A stretch of DNA of 64,000 nucleotides from the NCBI RefSeq assembly GCF_007049795.1, contig NZ_SCFY01000012.1, positions 1-64,000 on the forward strand, in the 5' to 3' direction. The notes below the pieces were generated by a model. It saw only the letters and a program-made list of their open reading frames with translations. It did not search any database and was not told where the DNA came from. Within the stretch, counting starts at the first letter, position 1. Every line of letters begins with the position of its first letter. The stretch is from Ectopseudomonas mendocina (lineage in GTDB: Bacteria > Pseudomonadota > Gammaproteobacteria > Pseudomonadales > Pseudomonadaceae). Below are positions 1 to 7,635 of the stretch, piece by piece. The position numbers were made by a program, and so were the translations under genes.

Positions 1-35
1 TAATGCCAGTCAGTTAAGCTGACTGGCATTTTTAT
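1..35. terminator. Palindrome with T-run, terminator-like
   Basis: A perfect 12-bp inverted repeat (AATGCCAGTCAG and its complement, loop TTAAG) is followed by TTTTTATTT, the form of a rho-independent terminator. It lies downstream of the minus-strand gene at 92-841 but its T-run points along the plus strand, so it probably ends a gene left of the window. The first 18 bases (TAATGCCAGTCAGTTAAG) resemble, from memory, the terminal repeat of IS4, so a remnant IS end is a weak alternative. Confidence 0.6.
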
Positions 36-91
36 TTCTGGTCGGATACTTGGACGGCTTGGGTTTGACCGCCCGCGGATAACTGCGATCC

Positions 92-841
92 TCACGAGGC
101 TTCTTTCGTTGGGGCATCTGGGCGGCTGACGCTTTGAGTGATCTGCGCGCTGTACTTGAGGTTGGGCAGCACGCCGGCATCGATCAGGCGCTGGTTGAGC
201 GCGCCATAGAGTGAATCGAGGCTTTGCATCACATGGCGATCGAAGAGCATGTAGAGGATGGTCTTGATCTGCAGCGGGAAGGGGCAGGGCGCCAGCGCAT
301 CGCGAAACGCCTGGGCAATGGCCTGTGGGCCGAAGGGGTTGCTGTCCTCGCCGAGCTTCTGACCGTTGTTGAGTAGCGCCAGGCGCTGCTCCAGGGCAAA
401 TAGTGGCTGGGTGCAGCGTGCCTTGACCCGGCTGACCATATTGGTGACCTGCAGGGTTTCTTCGTAATCCTCGTTCTGCACCAGGGCCAATTGTTCGGGG
501 GCGAGTGTGGCCGGTGTCTGATCCTGCAACTTGCCGTCGAGAAAATCGGAGAAATTGTTGGCGATGGCCTGGTGGTAGCTGCGTTCGATCTGTGGGCGCT
601 GGCGGCGGATCTCGCGCATGTTGTCGAAGAACAACGTCTGCACCTTGTTGTTCTCGGCTTTCTCGGCGCATTCGAACAGGGTGTCATCGACTTGACCGAA
701 TACACCGCTCAAATGCTCCGCCAGGCGATTCATCACCAGCTTACGGCAGGCTTGTACCAGGTCGCTGAAACGCGGCTGTATACCGCGGCTGGCGAGGCTG
801 ACCACCTTGGGATGAATGGGGGGCTTGTCCTGGTTGCTCAT
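92..841 (-). CDS. Short DUF1631-family protein (N-terminal region only)
   Basis: This 249-residue protein has no known function. It aligns with the N-terminal third of the DUF1631 protein at 16723-19026: both carry DDTLFE near residue 50, a spaced FF..MR..R...IER block, and a matching segment ending in AGVLPNLK or AGVLPELK. After that point it ends with about 20 unrelated residues (to TKEAS) and lacks the long middle and C-terminal parts of its paralogue. It is mostly helical, with no signal peptide or membrane segment. It could be a genuine short family member or a truncated duplicate; the intact frame and normal base composition favour a working gene. Confidence 0.75.
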   Translation of the reverse strand: MSNQDKPPIHPKVVSLASRGIQPRFSDLVQACRKLVMNRLAEHLSGVFGQVDDTLFECAEKAENNKVQTLFFDNMREIRRQRPQIERSYHQAIANNFSDFLDGKLQDQTPATLAPEQLALVQNEDYEETLQVTNMVSRVKARCTQPLFALEQRLALLNNGQKLGEDSNPFGPQAIAQAFRDALAPCPFPLQIKTILYMLFDRHVMQSLDSLYGALNQRLIDAGVLPNLKYSAQITQSVSRPDAPTKEAS

Positions 842-1047
842 GGACTGTCCTGGCTGGCGTCTTCGGCTGGCGCGTCCTGCGTCGTGCCATAGTTCGATGA
901 AACATATAGTAGTCCATGGCTTGTCTGCAAAGCATTGTCGTAAAAGCAGTTTGCAGGGGTTGACAGGGAAATTTTGCTACGTAAAATGGCGCGCCTCTGA
1001 AGCGGTAAAGCGAAAGCCAAAGCGCAGAAGAGCTGGAAGACCGAAGT

Positions 1048-1123
1048 TCCGCGATAGCTCAGTCGGTAGAGCAAATGACTGTTAATCATTGGGTCCCTGG
1101 TTCGAGTCCAGGTCGCGGAGCCA
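1048..1123 (+). tRNA. tRNA-Asn (GTT)
   Basis: A full cloverleaf can be drawn. The 7-bp acceptor stem pairs TCCGCGA with TCGCGGA, the D arm reads AGCTCAGTCGGTAGAGC, and the anticodon loop CTGTTAA gives anticodon GTT at 1081-1083. The T arm contains GGTTCGAGTCC, and CCA is encoded at the 3' end. It is the first of three tandem tRNAs. Confidence 0.97.
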
Positions 1124-1132
1124 ACTTCCTAT

Positions 1133-1209
1133 CGGGGTATAGCGCAGTCCGGTAGCGCGCTTGCTTTGGGAGCAAGATGTCGGGAGTTCGAATCCCCCTA
1201 CCCCGACCA
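1133..1209 (+). tRNA. tRNA-Pro (TGG)
   Basis: The acceptor stem pairs CGGGGTA with TACCCCG, followed by discriminator A and encoded CCA. The anticodon stem CTTGC/GCAAG encloses the loop TTTGGGA, giving anticodon TGG at 1167-1169. The T loop is GTTCGAATC. It starts nine bases after tRNA-Asn and is probably co-transcribed with it. Confidence 0.97.
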
Positions 1210-1214
1210 TTTTT

Positions 1215-1290
1215 GGGTCGTTAGCTCAGTTGGTAGAGCAGTTGGCTTTTAACCAATTGGTCGTAGGTTCGAATCCTACACGACCCACCA
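1215..1290 (+). tRNA. tRNA-Lys (TTT)
   Basis: The acceptor stem pairs GGGTCGT with ACGACCC, with encoded CCA. The anticodon stem GTTGG/CCAAT encloses CTTTTAA, giving anticodon TTT at 1248-1250. It closely matches the E. coli tRNA-Lys sequence from memory. It is the last gene of the tRNA cluster and is followed at once by a terminator hairpin. Confidence 0.97.
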
Positions 1291-1296
1291 CTACAA

Positions 1297-1330
1297 CGAA
1301 CAAGTCCGCCTAGTGCGGGCTTGTTCGTTT
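1297..1330 (+). terminator. Terminator of the tRNA cluster
   Basis: A 13-bp stem (CGAACAAG plus TCCGC, pairing with GCGGG plus CTTGTTCG, one G-T pair) with loop CTAGT begins seven bases after the CCA of tRNA-Lys. It is followed by TTT. This is the expected end of the Asn-Pro-Lys transcript. Confidence 0.8.
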
Positions 1331-1401
1331 CTGCGCCTCACGTGCGTCTGGGCCGTCTCGCATTGTCCCGGCCCACCCTACAAGACTTGTAGCCTGCCAC
1401 T

Positions 1402-1462
1402 GCTTCAATGTAGCTTCAGGCGCGGCTCGGTGCTGCGCCCTGATGCGATCACTGAGCATCAG
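1402..1462 (-). pseudogene. Duplicated fragment of the ndh 3' end
   Basis: About 60 bp resemble the end of ndh at 1730-1790. By hand alignment the central 52 columns differ at about eight positions plus a one-base indel. Read on the minus strand, the copy begins LMLSDRI like the NDH-2 C-terminus and then shifts frame. It lies between two copies of a short direct repeat and cannot encode anything functional. Confidence 0.7.
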
Positions 1463-1560
1463 CTCGGGTGGGCTTTAGCCCGCCAGCGTTGGTCGGCGTG
1501 AGCTGAAGCGGATCGCCGCCCGGCCCACCCTACAAGACTGGAATCGCGCTGCGTGCTTGT

Positions 1561-1602
1561 CTCCCCTCTCCCGCTTGCGGGAGAGGGGCCGGGGGAGAGG
1601 GG
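1561..1602. repeat. CCCCTCTCCC palindromic intergenic repeat
   Basis: CTCCCCTCTCCCGCTTGCGG and its complement form a stem-loop, followed by a second GGGGGAGAGG block. A near-identical half copy lies at 35461-35488, always outside genes, which marks it as a dispersed element. Confidence 0.65.
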
Positions 1603-1641
1603 TATCGGCAGGCCTTGGGTGGCTGATGCGAACAGCCTTTC

Positions 1642-1713
1642 GTAGGAGCCCCGCCTCGGGGCAAAGCTTTTCCAGCCGCGCCGCCCAGGTTCGCGGCGGG
1701 TCGCCGCTCCTAC
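1642..1713. repeat. REP-type element (GTAGGAGC ... GCTCCTAC)
   Basis: Two inverted modules, beginning GTAGGAGCCCCGCC and ending GGTCGCCGCTCCTAC, enclose a short spacer. The same architecture recurs at 5700, 15353, 19068, 23253 and 49564 in this window. It is a BIME-like pair of pseudomonad REP sequences located just downstream of ndh. Confidence 0.75.
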
Positions 1714-1733
1714 AGTTACCTATTGGGTCGCTT

Positions 1734-3035
1734 CTAGTGCAGCTTCAGGCGTGGCTCGGTACTGCGTCCGATACGGTCGCTGAGCATCAGCAGCAGGGTA
1801 CGTGGTACGCCATACAGGGCCATCTGGTGCATGCGGTAGAGCGACACGTAGAACACTCGCGCCAGCCAGCCTTCTAGCATGACGCTGCCGGTCAGGTTGC
1901 CCATCAGGTTACCGACTGCAGAGAAACTCGACAGCGAGATCAGCGAGCCGTAGTCGCGATAGCGGTATTCCGGCAACGGCTGGGCGCTGATCTTCAAGCG
2001 TAGCGATTTGGCCAGCAGCGACGCCTGTTGGTGTGCGGCCTGGGCGCGGGGCGGCACGTTGCGGCCCTCCGTGCCCGGCTGCGGGCAGGCTGCGCAGTCG
2101 CCAAAGGCGAACACGTCGTCATCGAGCGTCGTTTGCAGAGTCGGACGCACCTGCAACTGATTGATACGGTTGCTCTCCAGGCCGTCGAGATCCTTGAGGA
2201 AACCGGGGGCGCGAATGCCGGCCGCCCAGACTTTCAGGCTGGCCGGGATGAAGTTGCCGTCGGCGGTTTTCAGGCCATCGGCAGTCACTTCACTGACGGC
2301 GGCGCCGGTCAGTACGGTGACGCCGAGCTTCTCCAGGGTCTGATGTACCGGCCGTGCGATGCGCTCGGGCAGGGCTGGCAGTACACGCGGCCCGGCTTCG
2401 ATCAGGGTGATGCGCATGTCTTCGGGGCGAATGCGATTGAGGCCATAGGCAGCCAGTTGTTTGGCGGCATGGTGCAGTTCTGCAGCCAGCTCGACACCAG
2501 TAGCGCCGGCACCAACGATAGCGATATCGATCTTCGAGCCGTCTTCGCTCTCGCTGGCATGCGCGCGCAGGTAGTGGCTGAGCATGCGCCGGTGGAAGCG
2601 TTCGGCCTGCGCGCGGGTGTCGAGGAAGATGCAGTGTTCGGCAGCGCCGGCGGTGCCGAAATCGTTGGTGGTGCTGCCGACGGCTATCACCAGGCTGTCA
2701 TAACTGATGCTGCGCTCAGGCATCAGTACCTGGCCGTCGTCATCCAGCGTCGGTGCCAGGGTGATGCTCTTGCCAGCGCGGTCCAGGCCGGACATGCGGC
2801 CGAGCTGAAACTCGAAATGGTTCCACTTGGCCTGGGCCACGTAGTTCAGTTCGTCTTCCGAGGAGTTCAGCGAGCCGGCGGCCACTTCGTGCAGCAGGGG
2901 CTTCCAGATGTGGGTGAGGTTGGCGTCGACCAGAATGATCCGGGCAGCGCCACTCTTGCCCAGTTTTCTACCAAGGCGGGTGGCCAGCTCCAAACCGCCG
3001 GCGCCGCCGCCGACAATCACGATGCGATGGGACAT
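1734..3035 (-). CDS. ndh: Type II NADH dehydrogenase (NDH-2)
   Basis: This single-subunit respiratory enzyme oxidises NADH and passes electrons to ubiquinone at the inner face of the membrane without pumping protons. At 433 residues it has the usual length. The N-terminal FAD-binding motif GGGAGGLELATRLG lies at about residues 9-22, and a second dinucleotide fold with GAGATGVELAAEL near residue 175 binds NADH. The FAFGDCAACP motif near residue 310 contacts FAD. The C-terminal part is amphipathic, as expected for a membrane-attached protein. Repeats lie just past its 3' end, and a degraded copy of that end sits at 1402-1462. Confidence 0.95.
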   Translation of the reverse strand: MSHRIVIVGGGAGGLELATRLGRKLGKSGAARIILVDANLTHIWKPLLHEVAAGSLNSSEDELNYVAQAKWNHFEFQLGRMSGLDRAGKSITLAPTLDDDGQVLMPERSISYDSLVIAVGSTTNDFGTAGAAEHCIFLDTRAQAERFHRRMLSHYLRAHASESEDGSKIDIAIVGAGATGVELAAELHHAAKQLAAYGLNRIRPEDMRITLIEAGPRVLPALPERIARPVHQTLEKLGVTVLTGAAVSEVTADGLKTADGNFIPASLKVWAAGIRAPGFLKDLDGLESNRINQLQVRPTLQTTLDDDVFAFGDCAACPQPGTEGRNVPPRAQAAHQQASLLAKSLRLKISAQPLPEYRYRDYGSLISLSSFSAVGNLMGNLTGSVMLEGWLARVFYVSLYRMHQMALYGVPRTLLLMLSDRIGRSTEPRLKLH

Positions 3036-3098
3036 GGGAAATGCTCACAAGGCTTTGAAAAAGGCGGTGTGAGTGCGAGAGGGCGAGCGCAAGGCAGC

Positions 3099-3272
3099 TC
3101 ATAGCACCAATCGACTCAGAAAACGGCTGAGCAGGCCCAGGCCGATGACGACGACCAGCACCACGGTGAGCAGGCGCCAGACGCGAAACGGCTGGCGTTC
3201 GACCTGATGCTGCGGGGCGCTCAGGTATTGATCGACTTTCTGCTGGTCTTCGGGGCTCAGGCGGCTGGTCAT
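3099..3272 (-). CDS. Small single-pass membrane protein, DUF3094-like
   Basis: The frame encodes 57 residues beginning MTSRLSPEDQQKVDQYL, with one hydrophobic segment at residues 34-49 (LLTVVLVVVIGLGLLS) and an arginine-containing tail. It has the hallmarks of the DUF3094 family of small pseudomonad proteins, whose function is unknown. It lies between ndh and the MOSC gene on the same strand, with 24 bases to the MOSC stop, and may be co-transcribed with it. Confidence 0.75.
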   Translation of the reverse strand: MTSRLSPEDQQKVDQYLSAPQHQVERQPFRVWRLLTVVLVVVIGLGLLSRFLSRLVL

Positions 3273-3296
3273 GGGCGGGCCTCTGCTTGAATGCGC

Positions 3297-3845
3297 CTAT
3301 TGTAGGCGTGCCCGCCAGCCTTGGCGAGCGTCGTTGTCCTGTGGGTCAGATATTGCGCTGATGGCTTCCACGCTCAGGGTATCGTCCAGGCGGATGATGC
3401 CGCCCTCGATCACTCTGGCCGTTATGCCTCCGTGGCCACGCATGGCCTGGAAGGTGCCGCGGCCAAGGCGCTCTTCCAGGCGCGCGCAGGGCTGGCACCA
3501 GCCGGTGGTCTCCAGCAGCGCCTGGCCAATGCGAAAGCGCCTGCCTTTCAGGCTGAACAGGTTGATGCCGGCGATCGCAATGTTGCGCCGCAGCTCGCTC
3601 GGCTGCATGGGCGCATCGCGGCCGAGCAGAGCAGCAACCACGGCCAGGTGCTCCCACTGAATCAGCGTGACCTGCCGCGCATTGCGTGGCCCCGGGCGGC
3701 TGTGATCACCGGTCAGGCCAGCTTCGCGTCGGGCTTCCACGGCTTCGACTTCGAGCATGGCTTCGCGAGCTTTGGGGCGAACGCCTATCCAGCGCACCCG
3801 GCCGACCTGTGGTACCTCGGCCAGCAGTTCCTGTAACGGGCTCAC
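3297..3845 (-). CDS. MOSC-domain protein
   Basis: MOSC domains are found in molybdenum cofactor sulfurases and in enzymes that handle sulfur carried on a conserved cysteine. The 182-residue protein has the family pattern: an N-terminal beta stretch (RVRWIGVRP), RNIAIAGINL in the middle, and TGWCQPCARLEE near residue 115, whose cysteine is the conserved one. The substrate is unknown. The start is a GTG that overlaps the stop of the upstream DUF1780 gene by four bases, so the two are translationally coupled. An ATG is not available near this position. Confidence 0.85.
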   Translation of the reverse strand: MSPLQELLAEVPQVGRVRWIGVRPKAREAMLEVEAVEARREAGLTGDHSRPGPRNARQVTLIQWEHLAVVAALLGRDAPMQPSELRRNIAIAGINLFSLKGRRFRIGQALLETTGWCQPCARLEERLGRGTFQAMRGHGGITARVIEGGIIRLDDTLSVEAISAISDPQDNDARQGWRARLQ

Positions 3846-4471
3846 AGGCCGATACCAATGTCGAACAGCAGACTGCGCCCGAGGTTCTGACGCAGAAAAT
3901 CCGGTGCGTCCGGGTGGGCGAACAGCACGCGGGCGAAGCGCGGACCGACCAGTGACAACGAGCGCCAGCCCTGGCGCAGATATTCGGTGGGCGGCGGGAA
4001 GTGGCTGTTGCAGTCGAGCACGGCGCGCTTGAGGCTGACGAAGGCGACCAGGTCGAGCTCGCCCAGGTCGATGCCACGCTCGCGGTAGTTATGCGCCTTC
4101 TTGCGCAAGGTGGGCGCCAGGCGCGCCTGCATCTCGCTGGCCGGGATGCGCTTGGGCCGTGCTTCGCGGCGCACCAGTTGGCTCAGGGAGAAGGCGCTAC
4201 GGCGCCGTTCCAGCTCGGCGCGCCACTCATCATTGAGGCGGCGTCCTTCATCGAGCACGAAGAACACTTCGAAATTGGCGTCGCGAAACAGCACGTCCGG
4301 CGGCTCCTGGCCGCTGGGCATGAAGTCGTCGTTGTGATGACGCACGTTCAGCGCCTGCAGCAGGCGCTGGCAGACCCAGCGCTCGCGCTCCCATTTCTTG
4401 GCGTTGGAGAGAAAAGCGTTGGCCTGCTCGGCCTGGTGCGTCAGCAGGCGCAGGTAATCGGAGTCGTCCAT
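3842..4471 (-). CDS. DUF1780 protein, putative nuclease-like fold
   Basis: The 209-residue protein begins MDDSDYLRLL, and the ATG at 4471 is preferred over a TTG six bases upstream. It belongs to the pseudomonad family DUF1780, described in domain databases as a putative endonuclease. The segment PDVLFRDANFEVFFVLDEG (about residues 58-76) resembles the D...E.K-type core of that fold, but no catalytic role is established. It has no signal peptide. It overlaps the MOSC gene by four bases, so they share a transcript. Nothing in the sequence identifies a nucleic-acid target. Confidence 0.8.
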   Translation of the reverse strand: MDDSDYLRLLTHQAEQANAFLSNAKKWERERWVCQRLLQALNVRHHNDDFMPSGQEPPDVLFRDANFEVFFVLDEGRRLNDEWRAELERRRSAFSLSQLVRREARPKRIPASEMQARLAPTLRKKAHNYRERGIDLGELDLVAFVSLKRAVLDCNSHFPPPTEYLRQGWRSLSLVGPRFARVLFAHPDAPDFLRQNLGRSLLFDIGIGL

Positions 4472-4668
4472 GGGCAAAGCTTAGCCGTAGCGCTTACCCG
4501 CATGCCAGTGCTGCAACTCCAGTCGTTCCGGTGAGCGCGGAAATCCAGCAAGGTTTCGTTGCCTGTTGTCGATCAATGGCTGGGCAGCTGCTCTGCCGGC
4601 AAAATCAAATCCGAGTACCGGTGTAGACTACCGGGCATGGCGATGAATGAAGGAGAGGGTGTGCGCGC

Positions 4669-5358
4669 ATGATCGCTTCCAACCTGCTGGCGTTCTCCAC
4701 CTTGTTGGTCGGCTGGCTGGTCTACGGGCTGGCGCTGCTCTGGGCGGTGGCGCGGGCGCCCTGGGTCGAGCTGTTCAGTGATCTACGCCGCCAGCATCTG
4801 CTGTTCGGCACCATGCTCGCGCTGTTCCTGCTGTGGCTGGTGCGTCGTGATTTCGACTCCGGGCTTTCCTATCACTTCATCGGTATGACTGCCGTGACCC
4901 TGCTACTCGACTGGCCACTTGCCGTGCTGGCGGGCCTGGCGGCGCAGCTTGGCCTGCTGGCTATCGGCCGTATGGATCTGGCCTCGCTCGGCATCAACGG
5001 CGTGTTGCTGGTGCTGATCCCTATTCTGATCACCGAGTTGTGCGCGCTACGTGTGGAGCGCGCGCAGCCGCGCAACCTGTTCGTCTATATCTTCTTCTGC
5101 GGGTTCTTCCCGGCGGCATTGGCGACCCTGATGACGTTGCTCGGCGGTCTCGCGCTGTTGTGGATGGACGGGCTGTTCCCCATGCCGCCCTGGCTGGACG
5201 ACTTTGCCGGCTACCTGTGGCTGGTGGCGTTCCCCGAAGCCTTCATCAACGGCACCATCGTCACCGCGCTGGTGGTGTTCTACCCTGACTGGTTGGAAAC
5301 CTTCAACCGCAGCCGCTATCTGCAGGCGCCCTGGAAGGAGAGCGATCGCGGCGAGTGA
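4669..5358 (+). CDS. CbiM-like energy-coupling-factor permease (membrane protein)
   Basis: This 229-residue protein has about six hydrophobic segments and the form of a CbiM-type substrate-binding membrane subunit of energy-coupling-factor transporters. The short motif SYHFIGMTAVTLLL near residue 66 matches the conserved membrane-embedded region of that family. No ATPase or T-subunit gene is adjacent, so it works alone or with partners elsewhere. Metal ion uptake (Co or Ni type) is the family role and is only inferred here. A strong GGAGAGGG ribosome site lies nine bases before the ATG. The preceding 190 bases carry no gene and presumably hold the promoter. Confidence 0.75.
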   Translation: MIASNLLAFSTLLVGWLVYGLALLWAVARAPWVELFSDLRRQHLLFGTMLALFLLWLVRRDFDSGLSYHFIGMTAVTLLLDWPLAVLAGLAAQLGLLAIGRMDLASLGINGVLLVLIPILITELCALRVERAQPRNLFVYIFFCGFFPAALATLMTLLGGLALLWMDGLFPMPPWLDDFAGYLWLVAFPEAFINGTIVTALVVFYPDWLETFNRSRYLQAPWKESDRGE

Positions 5359-5464
5359 ATGACGCCGTATTGGCCAATTGAATGCCGTGAGCGGATTGAT
5401 CCCCGTCAATATCCGAAACGGGCCTGCCGCCATGCTGTGAAAAACGCCTGCGAGGGACTTGAAC

Positions 5465-5680
5465 ATGAGTATTCACAGCTGGGCCAGAAACGCCCTGCAC
5501 GATGATTTGCGCGACGGCGAGGCCCAGGGTTTCGAGCGCCTGATGGTGTTGCGTGCGCTGCTGGCGGAAATCGTGCAGCAGAACAAGGCGCTGCGTGACA
5601 CTCAGGAACTGGCCAGCGAACTGCAGTTTCTCACCGACAACCTCGACGATGATCGCGATTACGCTTTCATGCGTCCCTGA
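5465..5680 (+). CDS. Small conserved hypothetical protein (71 aa)
   Basis: The protein starts MSIHSWARNALHDDLRD and is rich in charged residues and leucine, with a predicted helical hairpin and no membrane segment. The ATG at 5465 lies seven bases after GAGGGA. An upstream TTG at 5459 would be too close to that site and is rejected. It sits 106 bases after the CbiM-like gene. I do not recognise a characterised family. Confidence 0.65.
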   Translation: MSIHSWARNALHDDLRDGEAQGFERLMVLRALLAEIVQQNKALRDTQELASELQFLTDNLDDDRDYAFMRP

Positions 5681-5699
5681 GGTTCCCGATTCTGTTTAT

Positions 5700-5777
5700 G
5701 TGGGAGCCGCGCCCCGCGGCGAATGGCTGCGGGGCGACGCTAAAGGCAAATGCTTCGCCCCGGGGCGGGGCTCCTAC
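5700..5777. repeat. REP-type element pair
   Basis: An inverted pair of modules (GTGGGAGCCGCGCCCCGCGG and, at the other end, GGGGCGGGGCTCCTAC) lies between the convergent gene ends at 5680 and 5790. It belongs to the same family as 1642-1713 and could also terminate transcription from both sides. Confidence 0.75.
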
Positions 5778-5789
5778 AGGCGAGATGGA

Positions 5790-5984
5790 TCAATGCGGCC
5801 GCGTCGGAAGATCGCCACTGAACATCTCGTCTTCCAGGTCATTGCCGGGAATCGCATGCTCTTCAGCGGCCCAGGCGCCCAGATCGATCAGCTTGCAACG
5901 CTCGCAGCAGAACGGACGATAGATGCTCTCGGTTTTCCACTCGACGGGCGCACCGCAGGTGGGGCATTGAACGGTCGTGGTCAT
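5790..5984 (-). CDS. yacG: DNA gyrase inhibitor YacG
   Basis: The 64-residue protein is a zinc-binding small protein that, in E. coli, binds GyrB and inhibits gyrase. It has the CPTCGAPV knuckle at about residues 7-14 and [15 protein letters not shown] further on, giving the four zinc-ligand cysteines. An acidic tail follows, as in other YacG proteins. The start ATG at 5984 overlaps the stop of coaE by four bases, so the pair is coupled. A longer reading from 6047 is a shadow inside coaE. Confidence 0.92.
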   Translation of the reverse strand: MTTTVQCPTCGAPVEWKTESIYRPFCCERCKLIDLGAWAAEEHAIPGNDLEDEMFSGDLPTRPH

Positions 5985-6589
5985 GGTTGGCCTCCGCGCA
6001 GGGTCAGATAGAAGTTGTGCAGGCGCTCGACCTCCGCGTCCAGCCAAACCCTGTCTCGATCATTGACCAGTACGTCGTGGGCATGGCGCAGGCGTTCTTC
6101 GCGGCTGGCCTGAGCCTGCATGATGGCGCGAACCTGTTCTTCCGAACTCTGGTCGCGGGCGATGGTGCGCTGTACCTGCAACTCGGCCGGCGTGTCGACG
6201 ACCAATATGCGTTGGGTCATCTGCCGCTGGCCGGACTCGACCAGTAGTGGCGAGACCAGAATGGCATAGGGCGATTCTGCGCGCGCCAGCACCTGCACGA
6301 TCTCCTGGCCGATCAGTGGGTGCAGCAGGCTTTCCAGCCAGCGGCGCTGCTCGGGGGCGGCAAATATCAGTTTGCGCAGCGCGGCGCGGTCCAACTCGCC
6401 ATTAGCTTGCAGTACGCCTGCACCGAAGTGCTCGACGATCTTGGTCAACGCTGGTCGGCCCGGCTCGACCACCCAGCGTGCAGCATGATCGGCGTCCACC
6501 ACGTGTACGCCGCGCTCGATAAAGCCTTGCGCCACTGCGCTCTTGCCGCTGCCAATGCCGCCAGTCAGGCCGAGTATCCAGGGTTTCAT
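5981..6589 (-). CDS. coaE: Dephospho-CoA kinase
   Basis: CoaE phosphorylates the ribose 3'-hydroxyl of dephospho-CoA, the last step of coenzyme A synthesis. The 202-residue protein has the P-loop GGIGSGKS at residues 10-17, the substrate-binding [13 protein letters not shown] near residue 33, and the lid region with [13 protein letters not shown] near residue 145. The length is normal. The order pilB-pilC-pilD-coaE-yacG on one strand is typical of Pseudomonas, where these housekeeping genes trail the pilus genes. Confidence 0.96.
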   Translation of the reverse strand: MKPWILGLTGGIGSGKSAVAQGFIERGVHVVDADHAARWVVEPGRPALTKIVEHFGAGVLQANGELDRAALRKLIFAAPEQRRWLESLLHPLIGQEIVQVLARAESPYAILVSPLLVESGQRQMTQRILVVDTPAELQVQRTIARDQSSEEQVRAIMQAQASREERLRHAHDVLVNDRDRVWLDAEVERLHNFYLTLRGGQP

Positions 6590-6672
6590 GACGCCAATGC
6601 AGCCTCGTTATTGCTCAAGGCCGCGATTGTAGGGGGGATTGCTGGATGATGCGAACCGCGTGTGCCGCGATC

Positions 6673-6748
6673 CGTCATCCCCGCGAAGGCGGGGACCCAG
6701 CCGTGGCGTCAGGATAACTCCTGGACTCCCGCCTGCGTGGGAGTGACG
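6673..6748. repeat. Palindromic repeat (CGTCATCCCC ... GGGAGTGACG)
   Basis: CGTCATCCCCGCGAAGGCGG and a related inverted module ending GTGGGAGTGACG flank a spacer with CTGGACTCCC. A half copy lies at 23163-23212. The element separates coaE from pilD and resembles the widely dispersed CCCGCGAAGGCGGG repeats of proteobacteria. Confidence 0.7.
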
Positions 6749-6765
6749 AGTGTCGCTGGGTTAGC

Positions 6766-7632
6766 TCAAAACCCAGCGAACTTCAGATAACTGCCGGTAA
6801 TCACATCACCCCACAGCAGGGCGATCCACCCGGCAATCGCCAGATAAGGGCCGAAGGGAATCGGTGTGCCGGAATCACTGCCACGCATACGCAGCAGGAT
6901 TACCCCCAGCACCGCCCCGACCAGCGACGACAGCAGAATGGTCAACGGCAGAATCTGCCAGCCACCCCAGGCGCCGAGCATGGCCAGCAGCTTGAAGTCG
7001 CCATAGCCCATGCCTTCCTTGCCGGTGATCAGCTTGAACAGCCAATACACCGACCACAGGCTCAGATAACCGGCAATCGCCCCCCACAGAGCATCTTCCA
7101 GGCTGGTGAACAGCCCGAAGTAGTTGACGATCAAACCCAGCCAGAGCAGCGGCAGCACCAGCACATCCGGCAGAAGCTGGTGATCGGCATCGATCAGGCT
7201 CATCGCCAGCAGGCCCCAGGCCAGAAGCAGCATTGCGCCCGATTGCCAGGTGAAACCGAAATGCCAGGCGACGTATCCAGAGAGCAGCCCGCAGGCCAGT
7301 TCGACGAGGGGGTAGCGCTTGCTGATCGGTGTCTTGCAGTTCGAGCACTTGCCACGCAGGAACAGGTAGCTGATCACCGGGATATTCTCCCACGGGCGAA
7401 TCTCATGGCCGCATCGCGGGCAGCAGGAATTGGGCAGGATCAGATTAAAAGTGTCTGCGGGGGCTGCGGCCGGCAACTCCAGTACTTCACGTGCCTGGCT
7501 TTGCCAGTCACGTTGAAGCATCAGGGGGAGTCGGTAGACCACAACATTCAGAAAACTACCGATCAACAGGCCGAAAAGGGCACAGATAAAAACAAAGGCC
7601 GACAGATTGTCGGCCAGAAATTCGAACACCAT
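6766..7632 (-). CDS. pilD: Prepilin peptidase and N-methyltransferase
   Basis: PilD cleaves the leader of type IV prepilins and type II pseudopilins after glycine and methylates the new N-terminal phenylalanine. The 288-residue inner-membrane protein has the cytoplasmic zinc motif C71-x2-C74 with C96-x2-C99. Both catalytic aspartates of the GxGD protease class are present: D148 in SLIDADH and D212 in GYGDFK. About eight membrane segments follow the cysteine domain. It lies three bases downstream of pilC. Its expected local substrates are the two short pilins at 10790 and 11482, both with G|FTLIE cleavage sites. Confidence 0.97.
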   Translation of the reverse strand: MVFEFLADNLSAFVFICALFGLLIGSFLNVVVYRLPLMLQRDWQSQAREVLELPAAAPADTFNLILPNSCCPRCGHEIRPWENIPVISYLFLRGKCSNCKTPISKRYPLVELACGLLSGYVAWHFGFTWQSGAMLLLAWGLLAMSLIDADHQLLPDVLVLPLLWLGLIVNYFGLFTSLEDALWGAIAGYLSLWSVYWLFKLITGKEGMGYGDFKLLAMLGAWGGWQILPLTILLSSLVGAVLGVILLRMRGSDSGTPIPFGPYLAIAGWIALLWGDVITGSYLKFAGF

Positions 7633-7635
7633 GGG

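Larger units (their letters stand above)
1331..1733. other. Gene-free spacer built of repeats
   Basis: No credible gene lies here. The stretch contains a 21-bp direct repeat (1367-1387 and 1519-1539), a diverged copy of the 3' end of ndh (1402-1462), a CCCCTCTCCC palindrome (1561-1602) and a GTAGGAGC-type REP element (1642-1713). Short open frames across it are shadows of these GC-rich repeats. Confidence 0.7.

Noticed and set aside
1..30. End of an IS4-family element
   Set aside because: Only 18 bases resemble such an end from memory and the palindrome works as a plain terminator; no transposase is visible in the window.
1561..1713. CRISPR-like repeats
   Set aside because: The repeats are palindromic REP-type modules with irregular spacing; there are no regular spacers and no cas genes.
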